Positions 44,072 to 54,379 are shown, counted from the first letter of the stretch. The stretch is DNA of 64,000 bases from an uncultured Comamonas sp. (GCA_902175065.1 CABIIJ010000068.1:1-64000); one strand, 5' to 3'. Made by a program: numbers and translations. The notes: generated by a model from the letters alone, not told the origin.

Positions 44072-45028
44072 ATGGCCGTTTTTACCCAAGTTAGCGAAGA
44101 CGACGCACGCACCCTGCTCCGGTCCCTGGACCTGGGCCAGCTCACCGCCCTGCGCGGCATCCAGGGCGGCATTGAAAACACCAACTACTTTCTGGATACC
44201 ACCCAGGGCCACTGGGTGCTGACCCTGTTCGAGCGCCTGACCGCCGGGCAACTGCCGTTCTACCTGGAGCTGATGCGCCATCTGGCCCGCAAAGGCATCC
44301 CCGTGCCCGACCCGCAGGCCGACCGCACGACGGGCGCCATCCTGCACACCGTCTGCGGCAAACCTGCCGCCGTGGTGCAAAAGCTGCGCGGCACCAGCCA
44401 GTTGCAGCCCACGCCCCGGCACTGCGCCGCCGTCGGAAGCATGTTGGCGCAGATGCACCTGGCCGGGCGCGACTTCGCGCTGCACCAGCCCAATCTGCGC
44501 GGCCTGCCCTGGTGGAATGCGACCGTGCCCACGGTACTGCCCTTCATCCCGGCGGAAACGGCGCAACTGCTGCAAGCGGAACTGGCATACCAGAACGAAA
44601 TCGCCGCCAGCGCTGCCTATGCCGCCCTGCCGCGCGGCCCCATCCACGCAGACCTGTTCCGCGACAACGTGATGTTCGAGGGCGAGGCGCTGACCGGCTT
44701 TTTCGACTTCTACTTCGCCGGGGTCGATACGTGGCTGTTCGACCTTGCGGTCTGTTTGAACGACTGGGCTATCGAGCACGGCACCGGCGCCCACACCCCC
44801 GCCCTGGCCGCTGCGATGCTGGACGCCTACCAGAGCGTGCGCCCCCTCGAAGCCGCCGAACGCGCACTGCTGCCCGCACTGCTGCGGGCCGGGGCCTTGC
44901 GCTTCTGGGTCTCGCGCCTGTGGGACTTCTATCTGCCGCGCGAGGCGTCCCTGCTCACCCCCCACGACCCACGCCACTTTGAACAGGTGCTGCGCCAGCG
45001 CATGGCACAGCCCTTCCGCCTGGAGTAA
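44072..45028 (+). CDS. thrB: Homoserine kinase (APH-type)
   Basis: Phosphorylates homoserine in threonine synthesis. 318 residues of the aminoglycoside-phosphotransferase fold, not the GHMP kinase fold of E. coli ThrB. Signatures: GIENTNYFLDT (ATP loop, about 32-42), catalytic HADLFRDN (about 193-200) and the metal Asp in GFFDFYFAG. The ATG at 44072 begins MAVFTQVSEDDA, the standard family start. The next gene begins nine bases after the stop. Confidence 0.94.
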   Translation: MAVFTQVSEDDARTLLRSLDLGQLTALRGIQGGIENTNYFLDTTQGHWVLTLFERLTAGQLPFYLELMRHLARKGIPVPDPQADRTTGAILHTVCGKPAAVVQKLRGTSQLQPTPRHCAAVGSMLAQMHLAGRDFALHQPNLRGLPWWNATVPTVLPFIPAETAQLLQAELAYQNEIAASAAYAALPRGPIHADLFRDNVMFEGEALTGFFDFYFAGVDTWLFDLAVCLNDWAIEHGTGAHTPALAAAMLDAYQSVRPLEAAERALLPALLRAGALRFWVSRLWDFYLPREASLLTPHDPRHFEQVLRQRMAQPFRLE

Positions 45029-45037
45029 AAGCGCCGC

Positions 45038-45838
45038 ATGAAGCTGCAACTCGTCAAACCGCGCACCGGCCTGGAATGGGTCAAGCTGGGAGTGCGGATT
45101 TTCTGGCGCCAGCCCATCGCGCTGGCCGCCTTGTTCTTCCTGTGCATGGCCGGAATGTCGCTGGTCAGCATGATCCCCATGGTCGGCACCATGCTGGCCC
45201 TGGCGCTGCTGCCGACCACCTCCCTGGTCATGATGGTGGGCGCTGCCGAAGCCTGGAGCAACCGCACCCCGACCCCGGCCCTCATCTGGCGCATTCTGCG
45301 CGGTGGCCGCGAACGCCTGCACGCCCTGGCGGTACTGGGCATCTGCTACGCCCTGGGATTCGGGCTGCTGATGTTCCTGTCCAGCCTGGTCGATGGCGGC
45401 GGCTTCGCCCGGGTGTACCTGGGACTGGCGCCGCTGTCCCCGGAATTGGCCCAGGACGCCAGTTTCCAGGCCGCCATGTGGACGGCCACCTTGCTCTACC
45501 TGCCCTTGTCCTTCCTTTTCTGGCACGCGCCCGCATTGGTGCATTGGCATGGCACCCCGGCATTCAAGGCCATGTTTTTCAGCATCGTGGCCTGCAGCCG
45601 CAATATCGGCGCATTTTTCATGTACGGCCTGGGCTGGATGGTCATGTTCCTGGTCGTCGGTGCCGCACTGGCGCTGACCACCGGGCTGCTTTCCCTGGTC
45701 GTCGGACACATCGCCATGGCGCTGATGGTGGCTGCGGCCATGGCCCTGGCGGCCATGCTGTTCACCTCGACGGTCTTTACATTTCGTGACTGTTTTGCAG
45801 CGCCCGAAGCCCCCCTGGACGAACAGAAACCCGGATAG
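45038..45838 (+). CDS. BPSS1780-family membrane protein
   Basis: 266 residues, about six hydrophobic segments, N-terminal KLQLVKPRTGLEWVKLG typical of this family of betaproteobacterial inner-membrane proteins. Function unknown. FFLCMAGMSLVSMIPMVG forms TM1; a long helical loop with a basic patch (RGGRERLHA) follows TM2. Nine bases after thrB, so probably co-transcribed with it. Confidence 0.8.
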   Translation: MKLQLVKPRTGLEWVKLGVRIFWRQPIALAALFFLCMAGMSLVSMIPMVGTMLALALLPTTSLVMMVGAAEAWSNRTPTPALIWRILRGGRERLHALAVLGICYALGFGLLMFLSSLVDGGGFARVYLGLAPLSPELAQDASFQAAMWTATLLYLPLSFLFWHAPALVHWHGTPAFKAMFFSIVACSRNIGAFFMYGLGWMVMFLVVGAALALTTGLLSLVVGHIAMALMVAAAMALAAMLFTSTVFTFRDCFAAPEAPLDEQKPG

Positions 45839-45870
45839 TCGGGGATAGTCGGATAAGCCACAAGCAACCC

Positions 45871-45898
45871 TTGCAAGGGGCTGGACAAACGCTATGCT
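45871..45898 (+). promoter_or_regulatory. Possible sigma-70 promoter for pilB
   Basis: TTGCAA (45871-45876) and TATGCT (45893-45898) are separated by 16 bases, 55 bases before the pilB start. The spacing is slightly short and this is a sequence match only. Confidence 0.45.
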
Positions 45899-45953
45899 AC
45901 GGCGATGATAGTTTTCCCGTCTGCTCGCCAACGGGCTGATTGCCTTCACCACA

Positions 45954-47678
45954 ATGACAACGACCGCCCCTAGCACCCCTCCCCTGGCCGGTTTGGCCCG
46001 GGCCTTGATTGCCGCCGGCAAACTCTCGGCCTCCGCCGGCGAGGAGCTCTCCCGCAAAGCCCTGTCCACCAACACCAACTTCGTTGCCCAGCTGGTAGGC
46101 TCCGGCGGGTTGTCTGCTTACGACCTAGCGCACCATATTTCCGGTATTTTCGGCATTCCCCTGGTCGATATCCACGCACTGGATATCGACCGTATTCCGA
46201 AAGACCTGCTGGATAACAAACTCTGTTCCAGCTACAAGGTGCTACCGCTGGCCAAACGCGGCAATCGCCTGGTGGTGGCAACGGCCGACCCCACCAATAA
46301 AGAAGCCGCAGAGAAAATAAAATTCACCTCCCAACTCGGGGTGGACTGGCTCATTGCCGAATACGACAAATTGCTGCCCCTGGTGGACAAACTCACCAAA
46401 AGCACCAAGGAATCCCTGGATTCATTCACCAGCGCTGCGGATTTCGACCTGGACGACATCAAGGACGTCGATGATTCCAGCAGCAAGAGCGATTCCGAAG
46501 CCTCCGACGTCGAGGATGCCCCGGTCGTCAAGTTCCTGCACAAGATGCTGATCGACGCCTTCAACATGCGGGCTTCCGACTTGCACTTCGAACCTTACGA
46601 ACACAATTACCGCGTCCGCTTTCGGGTCGACGGCGAACTGCGCGAAATTGCCGCCCCCCCGATCGCCATCAAGGACAAGCTCGCCTCGCGCATCAAGGTG
46701 ATATCCCGGCTGGATATTTCCGAAAAACGTGTCCCCCAGGACGGACGCATGAAATTGAAAATCGGCCCGGAACGGGTGATTGATTTTCGTGTTTCCACCC
46801 TGCCCACCCTGTTCGGCGAGAAAATCGTCATCCGTATCCTGGATCCGAGCAGCGCCAAAATGGGGATTGATGCCCTGGGCTATGAGCCGGAAGAAAAAGA
46901 ACGCCTGCTCAAGGCAATTCACCGCCCCTACGGCATGATTCTGGTCACCGGCCCGACAGGCTCGGGGAAAACCGTTTCCCTATACAGCTGCCTGAACCTG
47001 TTGAACCAACCCGGCGTGAATATCTCCACGGCCGAAGACCCTTCGGAAATCAACATGCCCGGGGTCAATCAGGTGAACGTGAATGAGAAAGCCGGGCTGA
47101 CCTTTGCCGCCGCCCTCAAGTCCTTTCTGCGCCAGGACCCGGACGTGATCATGGTCGGGGAAATCCGGGATCTGGAAACCGCCGATATTGCCATCAAGGC
47201 CGCGCAGACCGGGCACCTGGTGCTTTCCACCCTGCACACCAACGACGCTCCCACCACTTTGACGCGAATGCGCAATATGGGCATTGCCCCCTTCAATATT
47301 GCCTCCAGCGTCATTTTGATTACCGCCCAGCGCCTGGGACGCAGGCTGTGCCCGAAATGCAAGGAACCTGCCGACATTCCGCATGAGGCGCTGCTGGAGG
47401 CGGGCTTTCAGGAAAAGGACCTGGACGGAAGCTGGACCCCCTACAAGCCGGTCGGCTGCGCCGACTGCAACAACGGCTACAAGGGCCGCGTCGGTATTTA
47501 CCAGGTCATGCCGATTGGGGAAGACATGCAGGAAATCATCCTCAAGGACGGCACGGCCCTGGATATTGCCAATCAGGCTCGCAAAGAAGGGGTCAAATCC
47601 TTGCGCGAAGCCGGTTTGCACAAAGTAAAGCAGGGTGTCACCTCTCTCGAAGAGGTGCTGGCCGTCACCAACCTGTAA
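45954..47678 (+). CDS. pilB: Type IV-A pilus assembly ATPase PilB
   Basis: Hexameric cytoplasmic ATPase driving pilus extension. 574 residues: N-terminal MshEN/T2SSE_N domain (about 1-165), then the ATPase core with FEPYEHNYRVRFRVDG, Walker A GPTGSGKTVSLYS (333-345), the Asp box RQDPDVIMVGEIRD and the His box TGHLVLSTLHTND. A tetracysteine zinc site CPKC...CADC follows (about 466-505). First gene of pilB-pilC-pilD, 28 bases before pilC. Confidence 0.97.
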   Translation: MTTTAPSTPPLAGLARALIAAGKLSASAGEELSRKALSTNTNFVAQLVGSGGLSAYDLAHHISGIFGIPLVDIHALDIDRIPKDLLDNKLCSSYKVLPLAKRGNRLVVATADPTNKEAAEKIKFTSQLGVDWLIAEYDKLLPLVDKLTKSTKESLDSFTSAADFDLDDIKDVDDSSSKSDSEASDVEDAPVVKFLHKMLIDAFNMRASDLHFEPYEHNYRVRFRVDGELREIAAPPIAIKDKLASRIKVISRLDISEKRVPQDGRMKLKIGPERVIDFRVSTLPTLFGEKIVIRILDPSSAKMGIDALGYEPEEKERLLKAIHRPYGMILVTGPTGSGKTVSLYSCLNLLNQPGVNISTAEDPSEINMPGVNQVNVNEKAGLTFAAALKSFLRQDPDVIMVGEIRDLETADIAIKAAQTGHLVLSTLHTNDAPTTLTRMRNMGIAPFNIASSVILITAQRLGRRLCPKCKEPADIPHEALLEAGFQEKDLDGSWTPYKPVGCADCNNGYKGRVGIYQVMPIGEDMQEIILKDGTALDIANQARKEGVKSLREAGLHKVKQGVTSLEEVLAVTNL

Positions 47679-47705
47679 ACACCGAACCACCACCGAGGGG
47701 AATTT

Positions 47706-48923
47706 ATGGCAACCGCCACAAAAAACAATAAGGAATTCGTCTACGAATGGGTTGGCAAGGATCGGCTGGGCCGGGTTGTTCAGGGAGAAGTGCGGGCTAT
47801 CGGCGAGGCCACCGCGCAAAATGCATTGCGCCGCCAAGGCATCCTGATTACCAAAATCAAGAAGCGCCGCATGAGCGCAGGCAAGAAGATAAAACCCAAG
47901 GATATTGCGCTGTTCACCCGCCAGATGGCCACCATGATGAAGGCTGGCGTTCCCCTGCTCCAGTCGTTCGACATCGTTGGCCGTGGCAACCCCAATCCCA
48001 GCGTGACCAAGTTGCTCAACGAAATCCGCCAGGATGTGGAAACCGGCACGTCGCTGAATACGGCATTCCGGCGCCACCCCATGTATTTCAACGATTTGTA
48101 TTGCAACCTGGTCGAGGCAGGCGAATCGGCGGGTATTCTTGAATCCTTGCTGGATCGCCTGGCCACTTACATGGAAAAAACCGAAGCGATCAAGGGCAAG
48201 ATCAAATCGGCGCTGATGTACCCGACTTCGGTCATGATCGTGGCATTCATCGTCGTGACCCTGATCATGCTTTTCGTGATTCCGGCATTCAAAGAGGTTT
48301 TCAGTTCGTTTGGTGCCGATCTGCCCGCCCCGACCATGATCGTCATTGGCATGAGCGAGTTTTTCGTGGCTTATTGGTGGTTGATTTTCGGCATTCTGGG
48401 CGGCGGCCTTTACTTCTTCCTGCAAGCCTGGAAACGCAGCCCCAAGGTTCAAAGCTTCATGGACCGCGCCTTGCTCAAGGCCCCGGTCTTTGGCGCATTG
48501 ATCGACAAATCCTGCGTCGCCCGCTGGACACGCACCCTCTCGACCATGTTCGCCGCCGGCGTGCCGCTGGTCGAGGCCCTGGATTCGGTCGGCGGGGCCT
48601 CGGGCAACATCCTGTACAAAGAAGCGACCGACAAGATCCAGACCGCCGTCTCCACCGGCACCAGCCTGGCCGTGGCCATGACCGACGCCAACGTCTTCCC
48701 CAGCATGGTGTTGCAGATGTGCGCCATCGGCGAGGAATCCGGTGCGATCGACCACATGCTCAGCAAGGCAGCGGATTTCTACGAGGCCGAAGTCGATGAA
48801 ATGGTGGCTGGCCTGTCCAGCCTGATGGAGCCGATCATCATCGTCTTCCTGGGAACGCTGATTGGCGGCATCGTGGTCTCCATGTACCTGCCCATTTTCA
48901 AACTCGGTCAGGTGGTGGGCTGA
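47706..48923 (+). CDS. pilC: Type IV pilus inner-membrane platform protein PilC
   Basis: 405 residues, polytopic. Two GspF domains (about 70-190 and 275-395), each with the LFTRQMATMMKAGVPLLQSF / WTRTLSTMFAAGVPLVEAL repeat and membrane segments at about 173-195, 222-245 and the C-terminus (VFLGTLIGGIVVSMYLPIF). Connects PilB to the pilus base. GAGGGG lies just upstream of the ATG; the stop overlaps the pilD start by one base. Confidence 0.97.
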   Translation: MATATKNNKEFVYEWVGKDRLGRVVQGEVRAIGEATAQNALRRQGILITKIKKRRMSAGKKIKPKDIALFTRQMATMMKAGVPLLQSFDIVGRGNPNPSVTKLLNEIRQDVETGTSLNTAFRRHPMYFNDLYCNLVEAGESAGILESLLDRLATYMEKTEAIKGKIKSALMYPTSVMIVAFIVVTLIMLFVIPAFKEVFSSFGADLPAPTMIVIGMSEFFVAYWWLIFGILGGGLYFFLQAWKRSPKVQSFMDRALLKAPVFGALIDKSCVARWTRTLSTMFAAGVPLVEALDSVGGASGNILYKEATDKIQTAVSTGTSLAVAMTDANVFPSMVLQMCAIGEESGAIDHMLSKAADFYEAEVDEMVAGLSSLMEPIIIVFLGTLIGGIVVSMYLPIFKLGQVVG

Positions 48924-49804
48924 TGGAATTTTTTGCTTCGCTGGGCACCGGCGCCGTGGTGCTGGCCGGTATTCTGGGCTTATTGGTCGGCAGCTTCCTC
49001 AACGTGGTCATCCACCGCCTGCCCAGGATCATGGAGGCGCAATGGGATGCAGAATGCGCCGAACATATGGCGGCACAGGCAGGGCAGGAGGACTTTGTCC
49101 CGCCCGCACCAGCGCTGACCCTCTCCCGCCCGCGCTCGCGCTGCCCGCAATGCGGGCACGGCATCCGCTGGTTCGAAAACATTCCGGTGTTCAGTTGGCT
49201 GGCGTTGCGCGGGCGTTGCAGCCAGTGCCGGCACGGTATCGGCGTGCGCTATCCGCTGGTGGAGGTGGCCACCGCGCTGCTGTTTGCCTGGAACATTGCC
49301 CATTGGGGGCCGACGCCTGCGGCCCTGGCCTGGTGCGGTTTCAGCGCCGTCTTGCTCGTCCTGGCCCTGATCGACTGGGATACCACCTTGCTGCCCGACA
49401 GCCTGACCCTGCCGCTGCTGTGGGCCGGGCTGCTGGCTGCTGCCGTGGGCTGGACGGCGATTCCCCTGGTGGATGCCGTCTGGGGCGCCGCCGCCGGCTA
49501 TCTGGTGCTGTGGAGCATTTACTGGGTGTTCAAGCTCGCCACCGGCAAGGAGGGCATGGGCTATGGCGACTTCAAGCTGCTGGCGGCTTTGGGCGCCTGG
49601 TTCGGCTGGCAGGCGCTGGTACCGATCTTGCTGGCTTCGTCGGTGATCGGGGCGGTGGTGGGCATCGCCCTGAAGCTGCATAGCCGCCTGCGTCCTGGCG
49701 GCTATATCCCCTTCGGCCCTTTCCTGGCCGGGGCCGGTTTTGCCGCCCTGTTCTTCGGGGCGCAGGCCATGCTGCAGAATTTCCTGGCCTTGCTGGGACT
49801 GTGA
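48923..49804 (+). CDS. pilD: Prepilin peptidase / N-methyltransferase PilD
   Basis: 293-residue aspartic peptidase that cleaves and N-methylates type IV prepilins and type II secretion pseudopilins. After TM1 (LAGILGLLVGSFLNVVIHRLP) comes the cytoplasmic zinc loop with CPQC and CSQC; catalytic aspartates are in LALIDWDTTLLPD and in GYGDFKLLAALG (GxGD). Eight membrane segments. Its ATG shares a base with the pilC stop (TGATG) and its stop shares one with coaE. Confidence 0.96.
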   Translation: MEFFASLGTGAVVLAGILGLLVGSFLNVVIHRLPRIMEAQWDAECAEHMAAQAGQEDFVPPAPALTLSRPRSRCPQCGHGIRWFENIPVFSWLALRGRCSQCRHGIGVRYPLVEVATALLFAWNIAHWGPTPAALAWCGFSAVLLVLALIDWDTTLLPDSLTLPLLWAGLLAAAVGWTAIPLVDAVWGAAAGYLVLWSIYWVFKLATGKEGMGYGDFKLLAALGAWFGWQALVPILLASSVIGAVVGIALKLHSRLRPGGYIPFGPFLAGAGFAALFFGAQAMLQNFLALLGL

Positions 49805-50412
49805 TGACAAAAATTTTCAAACTCGGCCTGACCGGCGGCATCGGCAGCGGCAAAAGCACGGTGGCCCGGATATTGGCCGAGCTGGGGGCCGCAGTGCTCG
49901 ATGCCGATGCGGTTTCCCGCAGCGTGACGGCCCCGGGCGGCGCCGCCATTCCGGCGATTGCGCAGGCCTTTGGCCCGCAGATGATCGCCCCCGATGGCAG
50001 CATGGACCGCGCCGCCATGCGGGCGCTGGTGTTTGCCCGGCCGCACGAACGCCAGCGCCTGGAGGCCATCGTCCATCCCCTGGTGCAGCAGGCCATGGCA
50101 ACCCAACTGGCGCAGGCCCAGGCGCAAGGGGCCAAGGTGGCCGTGCTGGACATTCCCCTGCTGGTCGAATCGCCCTACTGGCGCGATCAGGTGGATGCCG
50201 TTCTGGTGGTCGATTGCAGCGAGGCCACCCAGATCGCCCGGGTGATGGAGCGCAGCCAACTGAGCGAAACCGCCGTGCGCAGCATCATCGCCAGCCAGGC
50301 CAGCCGGGAGGAGCGCCGTGCGGCCGCCGACTGGATCATCGGCAACGATGGAATCACTTTGGAGCAATTGCGGGCACAGGTGCTATCAATTTCACAAAAG
50401 TTGCCGTTATGA
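49804..50412 (+). CDS. coaE: Dephospho-CoA kinase
   Basis: Final step of CoA synthesis. 202 residues; P-loop GGIGSGKSTVA (about 12-22), DADAVSR, the lid HERQRLEAIVHPLV, LDIPLLVES and VVDCSEATQIARVMER. The ATG overlaps the pilD stop (TGATG). The usual pilD-coaE-zapD-yacG order is kept. The last codons (QVLSISQKLPL) differ from the family end and look slightly extended. Confidence 0.95.
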   Translation: MTKIFKLGLTGGIGSGKSTVARILAELGAAVLDADAVSRSVTAPGGAAIPAIAQAFGPQMIAPDGSMDRAAMRALVFARPHERQRLEAIVHPLVQQAMATQLAQAQAQGAKVAVLDIPLLVESPYWRDQVDAVLVVDCSEATQIARVMERSQLSETAVRSIIASQASREERRAAADWIIGNDGITLEQLRAQVLSISQKLPL

Positions 50413-50473
50413 TTAGCGCTCTTGCCGGTAAAAACCGGCCGGTGCCTGTTCCCACTCCCGGAAAACTACCCGC

Positions 50474-51238
50474 GTGATTCTGTACGAATACCCCTTCAAC
50501 GAGCGTGTGCGCACCTACCTGCGCCTGGAGCAACTGTTTCGCCGCTTGCTGGAGCTGATGACGCGCGAGGCGGCCATCGACCACCACTTCGCGCTGGTGA
50601 CGATGTTCGAGATTCTGGAAGTCGCCTCCCGCGCCGACCTGAAATCGGACGTGATGCGCGACCTGGAACGGCAGAAAAACCTGCTCGACGGCTTGCGTGA
50701 CAACCCCGACATCGCCCAGGACATGCTGGAGAAGATCATCGGCCAGCTCAACCAGCGCTATGCCAGTTTGCACGCCCAGTCGGGCAAAACCGGGCAGATC
50801 CTGCTGGAAAGCGAGTTGCTCAACGCCCTGCGCAGCCGCCTGGAAATTCCCGGGGGCACCAATGGCTTTGACCTGCCAGCCTATTTCCACTGGCAGCACC
50901 AGCCCACCGAACAGCGCCAGGAAGACTTGCGCCGCTGGGGCCAGTGCCTCAAGCCCCTGGCCGATGCCGTCTTCCTGCTGCTGGGGCTGCTGCGCGATAC
51001 CGGAACGCCGCAAAAGGTGGCCGCCACCCAGGGGCACTTCCAGCAGGCCCTGCCTTCTGCCAAGGCCTACCAATTGCTGCGCCTGCGCATCGACCCGGCC
51101 CTGCATCTGGTGCCGGAGATCAGCGGCAACCGCCTGATCGTCTCGGTACGGCTACAGCACGCCGAATTGCAGGGCAACCACTACAGCCTGGTGCCCAGCA
51201 CCGACAACGCCCACTTCGAGCTGACGCTGTGCGCCTGA
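50474..51238 (+). CDS. zapD: Cell division protein ZapD
   Basis: FtsZ-bundling division factor. 254 residues begin [21 protein letters not shown], the ZapD N-terminus, followed by an all-helical domain and a C-terminal beta domain ([21 protein letters not shown]). Starts with GTG at 50474; no ATG fits. 61 bases after coaE. Confidence 0.94.
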   Translation: MILYEYPFNERVRTYLRLEQLFRRLLELMTREAAIDHHFALVTMFEILEVASRADLKSDVMRDLERQKNLLDGLRDNPDIAQDMLEKIIGQLNQRYASLHAQSGKTGQILLESELLNALRSRLEIPGGTNGFDLPAYFHWQHQPTEQRQEDLRRWGQCLKPLADAVFLLLGLLRDTGTPQKVAATQGHFQQALPSAKAYQLLRLRIDPALHLVPEISGNRLIVSVRLQHAELQGNHYSLVPSTDNAHFELTLCA

Positions 51239-51257
51239 CCCCGCACGGCGCCCCCTG

Positions 51258-51461
51258 ATGACCATGCCTGCCGAAACCGCCCCCACCGTTGCCTGCCCGA
51301 CCTGCGGCGGCCCTTCCCGCTTTGCGCCCGACAACCGCTGGCGGCCTTTCTGCAGCGAACGCTGCAAGCGCATCGACCTGGGCGCCTGGGCTGCCGAGGA
51401 ATTCCGCGTTGCCAGCCAGGAACCCGAGGCGGATGGCGCCCCTGATGCTCAGGGCGCTTGA
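51258..51461 (+). CDS. yacG: DNA gyrase inhibitor YacG
   Basis: 67-residue zinc-finger protein that binds GyrB. Cys13-x2-Cys16-x15-Cys32-x3-Cys36 gives the four-cysteine site, followed by [17 protein letters not shown], the family block. C-terminal tail is acidic and unconserved. ATG 51258 or 51264 could be the start. Last gene of the pil-coaE-zapD block. Confidence 0.92.
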   Translation: MTMPAETAPTVACPTCGGPSRFAPDNRWRPFCSERCKRIDLGAWAAEEFRVASQEPEADGAPDAQGA

Positions 51462-51570
51462 CGCTTGCGCCTGGACTCTGGATTTTCTGAAGCTGCGCAG
51501 CAAGCGAAGAAGTCCTCAAAGCAATAGCGCATCCGTCAAGGCGCAACCGCCTTCAACGTAGCGAGCGCCT

Positions 51571-51725
51571 CCCGTCTGACTCACCGCAGTTGTCCGAGCG
51601 CAGCGCCGCAAAGCGGCGCGTAGCGAGTTCTGCGGTGCCAGAGCTGCGCCAGCACGCTTTCTTTGCGTCCTTTCTTGCGCGTGCAAGAAAGGATGTCGCC
51701 CGCCGGGGCGAGTCCCGGCCAGCAG
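51571..51725. repeat. ~150-bp structured dispersed repeat, copy A
   Basis: Lies in the 370-base gene-free gap between yacG and copA (51462-51571 shows no feature I can name). Stems: CACCGCAG (51582-51589) with CTGCGGTG (51630-51637); GCGCCGC (51603-51609) with GCGGCGC (51613-51619); CTTTCTTGC/GCAAGAAAG (51670-51691). Copy B at 56393-56543 keeps all three stems, two with compensatory changes. Confidence 0.8.
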
Positions 51726-51740
51726 CTTTAAAAATCATAA

Positions 51741-51828
51741 AAGTGAGCTTCTACCGCAGTTATTCAAACGATTTCAAGATAAAAACACCTTGAATTCCAA
51801 TAAACACCAGCGAAAAACGCTCCTTTTT
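51741..51828. repeat. Nested palindromic repeat, copy 7 (degenerate)
   Basis: Left arm GTGAGCTTCTACCGC, right arm CAGCGAAAAACGCTCCTTTTT and inner TTTCAAG...CTTGAA recall the family. It directly follows structured repeat copy A and ends four bases before the copA stop codon, in the convergent yacG/copA gap. Confidence 0.65.
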
Positions 51829-51831
51829 CAA

Positions 51832-54306
51832 TCACCCCCGAGGCTGAAAACGCCGCAACCGCAACGCATTGGTGACGACGAACACGCTGGACAGCGCCAT
51901 CGCCCCCGCCGCAAACATGGGCGAGAGCAGCGTGCCATTGACCGGGTAGAGCACCCCGGCGGCCAGCGGAATCAGCGCCACGTTGTAGGCAAAGGCCCAG
52001 AACAGGTTTTGCGCGATGTTGGCCATGGTGGCCTTGGACAAGGCAATCGCCCTGGGCACGCCGCCCAGGTCGCCGGACATGAGGACAACATCGGCGGCTT
52101 CCACCGCAATATCGGTGCCGGTGCCAATGGCGATGCCCACATCGGCCTGGGCCAGCGCCGGGGCATCGTTGATGCCGTCGCCGACAAACACCAGCGTGCC
52201 GTGGCTTTTTTGCAGGCGCTGCACGGCTTCGACCTTACCGCCGGGCAGCACCTCGGCCACCACTTCGTCAATGCCCAACTGGCGGGCGATGGCGTGGGCA
52301 GTATGGCGGTTGTCGCCGGTAATCATGGCCACCTTCAGCCCCAGCTGGTGCAGCGCGGCAATGGCTGCCGGGGTGCCGGGCTTGATCGGGTCGGCCACGG
52401 CCAGCATGGCGGCCAGCTGGCCGTCGATGGCGGCGTAGAGCGGGGTTTTGCCTTCCTGGCCCAGCTGCTCGGCGGCCGCGGCAAAAGGGGCCACGTCCAG
52501 CCCGAGCTGGCGCATGAAGCGGTCGGCGCCGATCTCGATGCGCTGGCCGCCGTTGTGCCCCTCCACCTGGGCGCGTACGCCCATGCCGGTGAGGTTCTCG
52601 AACCGGGCCACCGTGGGCAGCGCCAGCCCTTCGCCCTCGGCGGCCTGGACGATGGCGCGGGCGATGGGATGTTCGGACTGCGCCTCGACCGCGGCGATGG
52701 TGGCCAGCACCGGGGCGCGGTCGAAACCGGGGGCCAGGGCCAGATCGGTCAGCACGGGCCGCCCCAGGGTCAGGGTGCCGGTTTTATCGACGGCGACGAC
52801 GCGGGTGGCTTTGAGTTGCTGCAGCGCCTCGCCCTTGCGCAACAGCACGCCCAGTTGCGCGGCGCGGCCCGTGCCGACCATGATGGAGGTCGGCGTGGCC
52901 AGCCCCATGGCGCAGGGGCAGGCGATGATGAGCACGGCCACGGCATTCACCACGGCGAAGTTGAGCGCGGGCTGCGGCCCCCACAGCCACCAGACCAAGA
53001 AGGTGAGCAGGGCCGCCGCCATCACCGCCGGGACGAACCACATCGTCACCTTGTCGACCAGCGCCTGGATGGGCAGCTTGGCGCCCTGCGCCTGCTCGAC
53101 CATGCGGATGATCTGCGCCAGCAGCGTGTCGCCGCCGACCTTGGTAGCCTCGAAGACCAGGGCGCCGTTCTGGTTCACCGTGCCGCCGACCAACTCGGCC
53201 CCGGCGCGTTTGGCGACGGGGATGGGTTCGCCGCTGATCATGGATTCATCGACGAAGCTCTCGCCCTCCAGCACCACGCCGTCGACGGGGATGCGTTCGC
53301 CGGGGCGCACCTGCACGCGGTCGCCGGCCATGACCTGCACGATGTCCACCTCTTGCCATGCGCCAGCGCCACGCTGCACGCGGGCGGTCTTGGCCTGCAA
53401 CTGCACCAGGCGGCGGATGGCTTCGGAGGTCTGGCCCTTGGCCCGCGCTTCCAGAAAGCGGCCCAGCAAAATCAATGCCACGATGACCGCCGCCGCCTCG
53501 AAGTAGACATGCACCGTGCCCGCAGGCAGCAGGCCGGGGGCGAAGGTGGCGACGACCGAATAGGCAAACGCCGCCGCCGTGCCCAGCGCCACCAGGGAAT
53601 TCATGTCCGGCGCACCGCGCAGCAGGGCAGGCACGCCCAGGGCGTAGAACTGCCGCCCCGGCCCCAGCAGCACCGCACTGGTCAAGGCACATTGCAGCAG
53701 CCAGCTATTGCGCATTCCGATGGTGGCGTCGATCCACAGGTGCAGCGGCGGGAAAACATGCCCGCCCATTTCTAGAATAAAGACAGGCAAGGCCAGCACC
53801 AGGGCCCACCCCAGGCTGCGTTGCAAGCGCTGGCGCTCGGCGGCCTGGCGCTGCGCCTGGGCATCGTGGGCCTGGGCGCTGGTGTCTTGCACGACAGGGG
53901 CCGCTTCGTAACCGGCCTTGTGTACGGCAGCAATCAGCGCTTGCACCGGCGTGCCCGCCAACAGCTGGATGCGGGCGCGTTCAGTGGCCAGGTTCACCGC
54001 CACGTCCTGCACACCGGGCACGCGGCGCAAAGTGCGCTCGACCCGGCCTACGCACGAGGCGCAGGTCATGCCCTGCACTTGCAGCTCGATGCTGGCCTGC
54101 GGCACGGCGTAGCCGGATTTTTCGATGGTGGCGATGGCGGCGGCCACGTCGGGCGCACCGTCAAAGCGCAGGGTGGCGCTTTCGGTGGCCAGATTGACCT
54201 GGACGCTGGCCACGCCGGGCAGTTTTTTCAGCGCCCGCTCGACCCGGCCCACGCACGAGGCGCAGGTCATGCCCTGCACCGGCAGGGTAACGGCAGGGGT
54301 ATTCAT
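51832..54306 (-). CDS. copA: Copper-exporting P1B-type ATPase CopA
   Basis: Pumps Cu(I) out of the cytoplasm. 824 residues: two N-terminal metal-binding domains each with GMTCASC (first at 12-18), membrane segments, TGE-type ISGEPIPV, the CPC ion motif [20 protein letters not shown] phosphorylation site, SEHPIA (His-Pro motif) and [10 protein letters not shown]. The ATG at 54306 has AAGGAAA upstream; the in-frame ATG at 54327 is rejected because it coincides with the predicted transcription start of a MerR-type promoter. No cueR gene is in the window. Confidence 0.95.
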   Translation of the reverse strand: MNTPAVTLPVQGMTCASCVGRVERALKKLPGVASVQVNLATESATLRFDGAPDVAAAIATIEKSGYAVPQASIELQVQGMTCASCVGRVERTLRRVPGVQDVAVNLATERARIQLLAGTPVQALIAAVHKAGYEAAPVVQDTSAQAHDAQAQRQAAERQRLQRSLGWALVLALPVFILEMGGHVFPPLHLWIDATIGMRNSWLLQCALTSAVLLGPGRQFYALGVPALLRGAPDMNSLVALGTAAAFAYSVVATFAPGLLPAGTVHVYFEAAAVIVALILLGRFLEARAKGQTSEAIRRLVQLQAKTARVQRGAGAWQEVDIVQVMAGDRVQVRPGERIPVDGVVLEGESFVDESMISGEPIPVAKRAGAELVGGTVNQNGALVFEATKVGGDTLLAQIIRMVEQAQGAKLPIQALVDKVTMWFVPAVMAAALLTFLVWWLWGPQPALNFAVVNAVAVLIIACPCAMGLATPTSIMVGTGRAAQLGVLLRKGEALQQLKATRVVAVDKTGTLTLGRPVLTDLALAPGFDRAPVLATIAAVEAQSEHPIARAIVQAAEGEGLALPTVARFENLTGMGVRAQVEGHNGGQRIEIGADRFMRQLGLDVAPFAAAAEQLGQEGKTPLYAAIDGQLAAMLAVADPIKPGTPAAIAALHQLGLKVAMITGDNRHTAHAIARQLGIDEVVAEVLPGGKVEAVQRLQKSHGTLVFVGDGINDAPALAQADVGIAIGTGTDIAVEAADVVLMSGDLGGVPRAIALSKATMANIAQNLFWAFAYNVALIPLAAGVLYPVNGTLLSPMFAAGAMALSSVFVVTNALRLRRFQPRG

Positions 54307-54333
54307 GGCAGTGTTTCCTTCAGTCATCCGGCA

Positions 54334-54364
54334 ACTGTAAGGCTTGCCATGATGGCAAAGTCAA
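54334..54364 (-). promoter_or_regulatory. MerR/CueR-type promoter of copA
   Basis: On the minus strand: TTGACT (-35), a 19-base spacer TTGCCATCATGGCAAGCCT holding the dyad TTGCCAT/ATGGCAA, then TACAGT (-10). The overlong 19-bp spacer with a central dyad is the hallmark of promoters twisted open by MerR-family activators, CueR for copA. Confidence 0.85.
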
Positions 54365-54379
54365 ACGGTATGGGGCAGA

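Noticed and set aside
50370-50440. AT-richer end of coaE (GTGCTATCAATTTCA...AGCGCTCTT) resembling a repeat remnant
   Set aside because: Only short similarity and no paired arms; cannot be told from chance.
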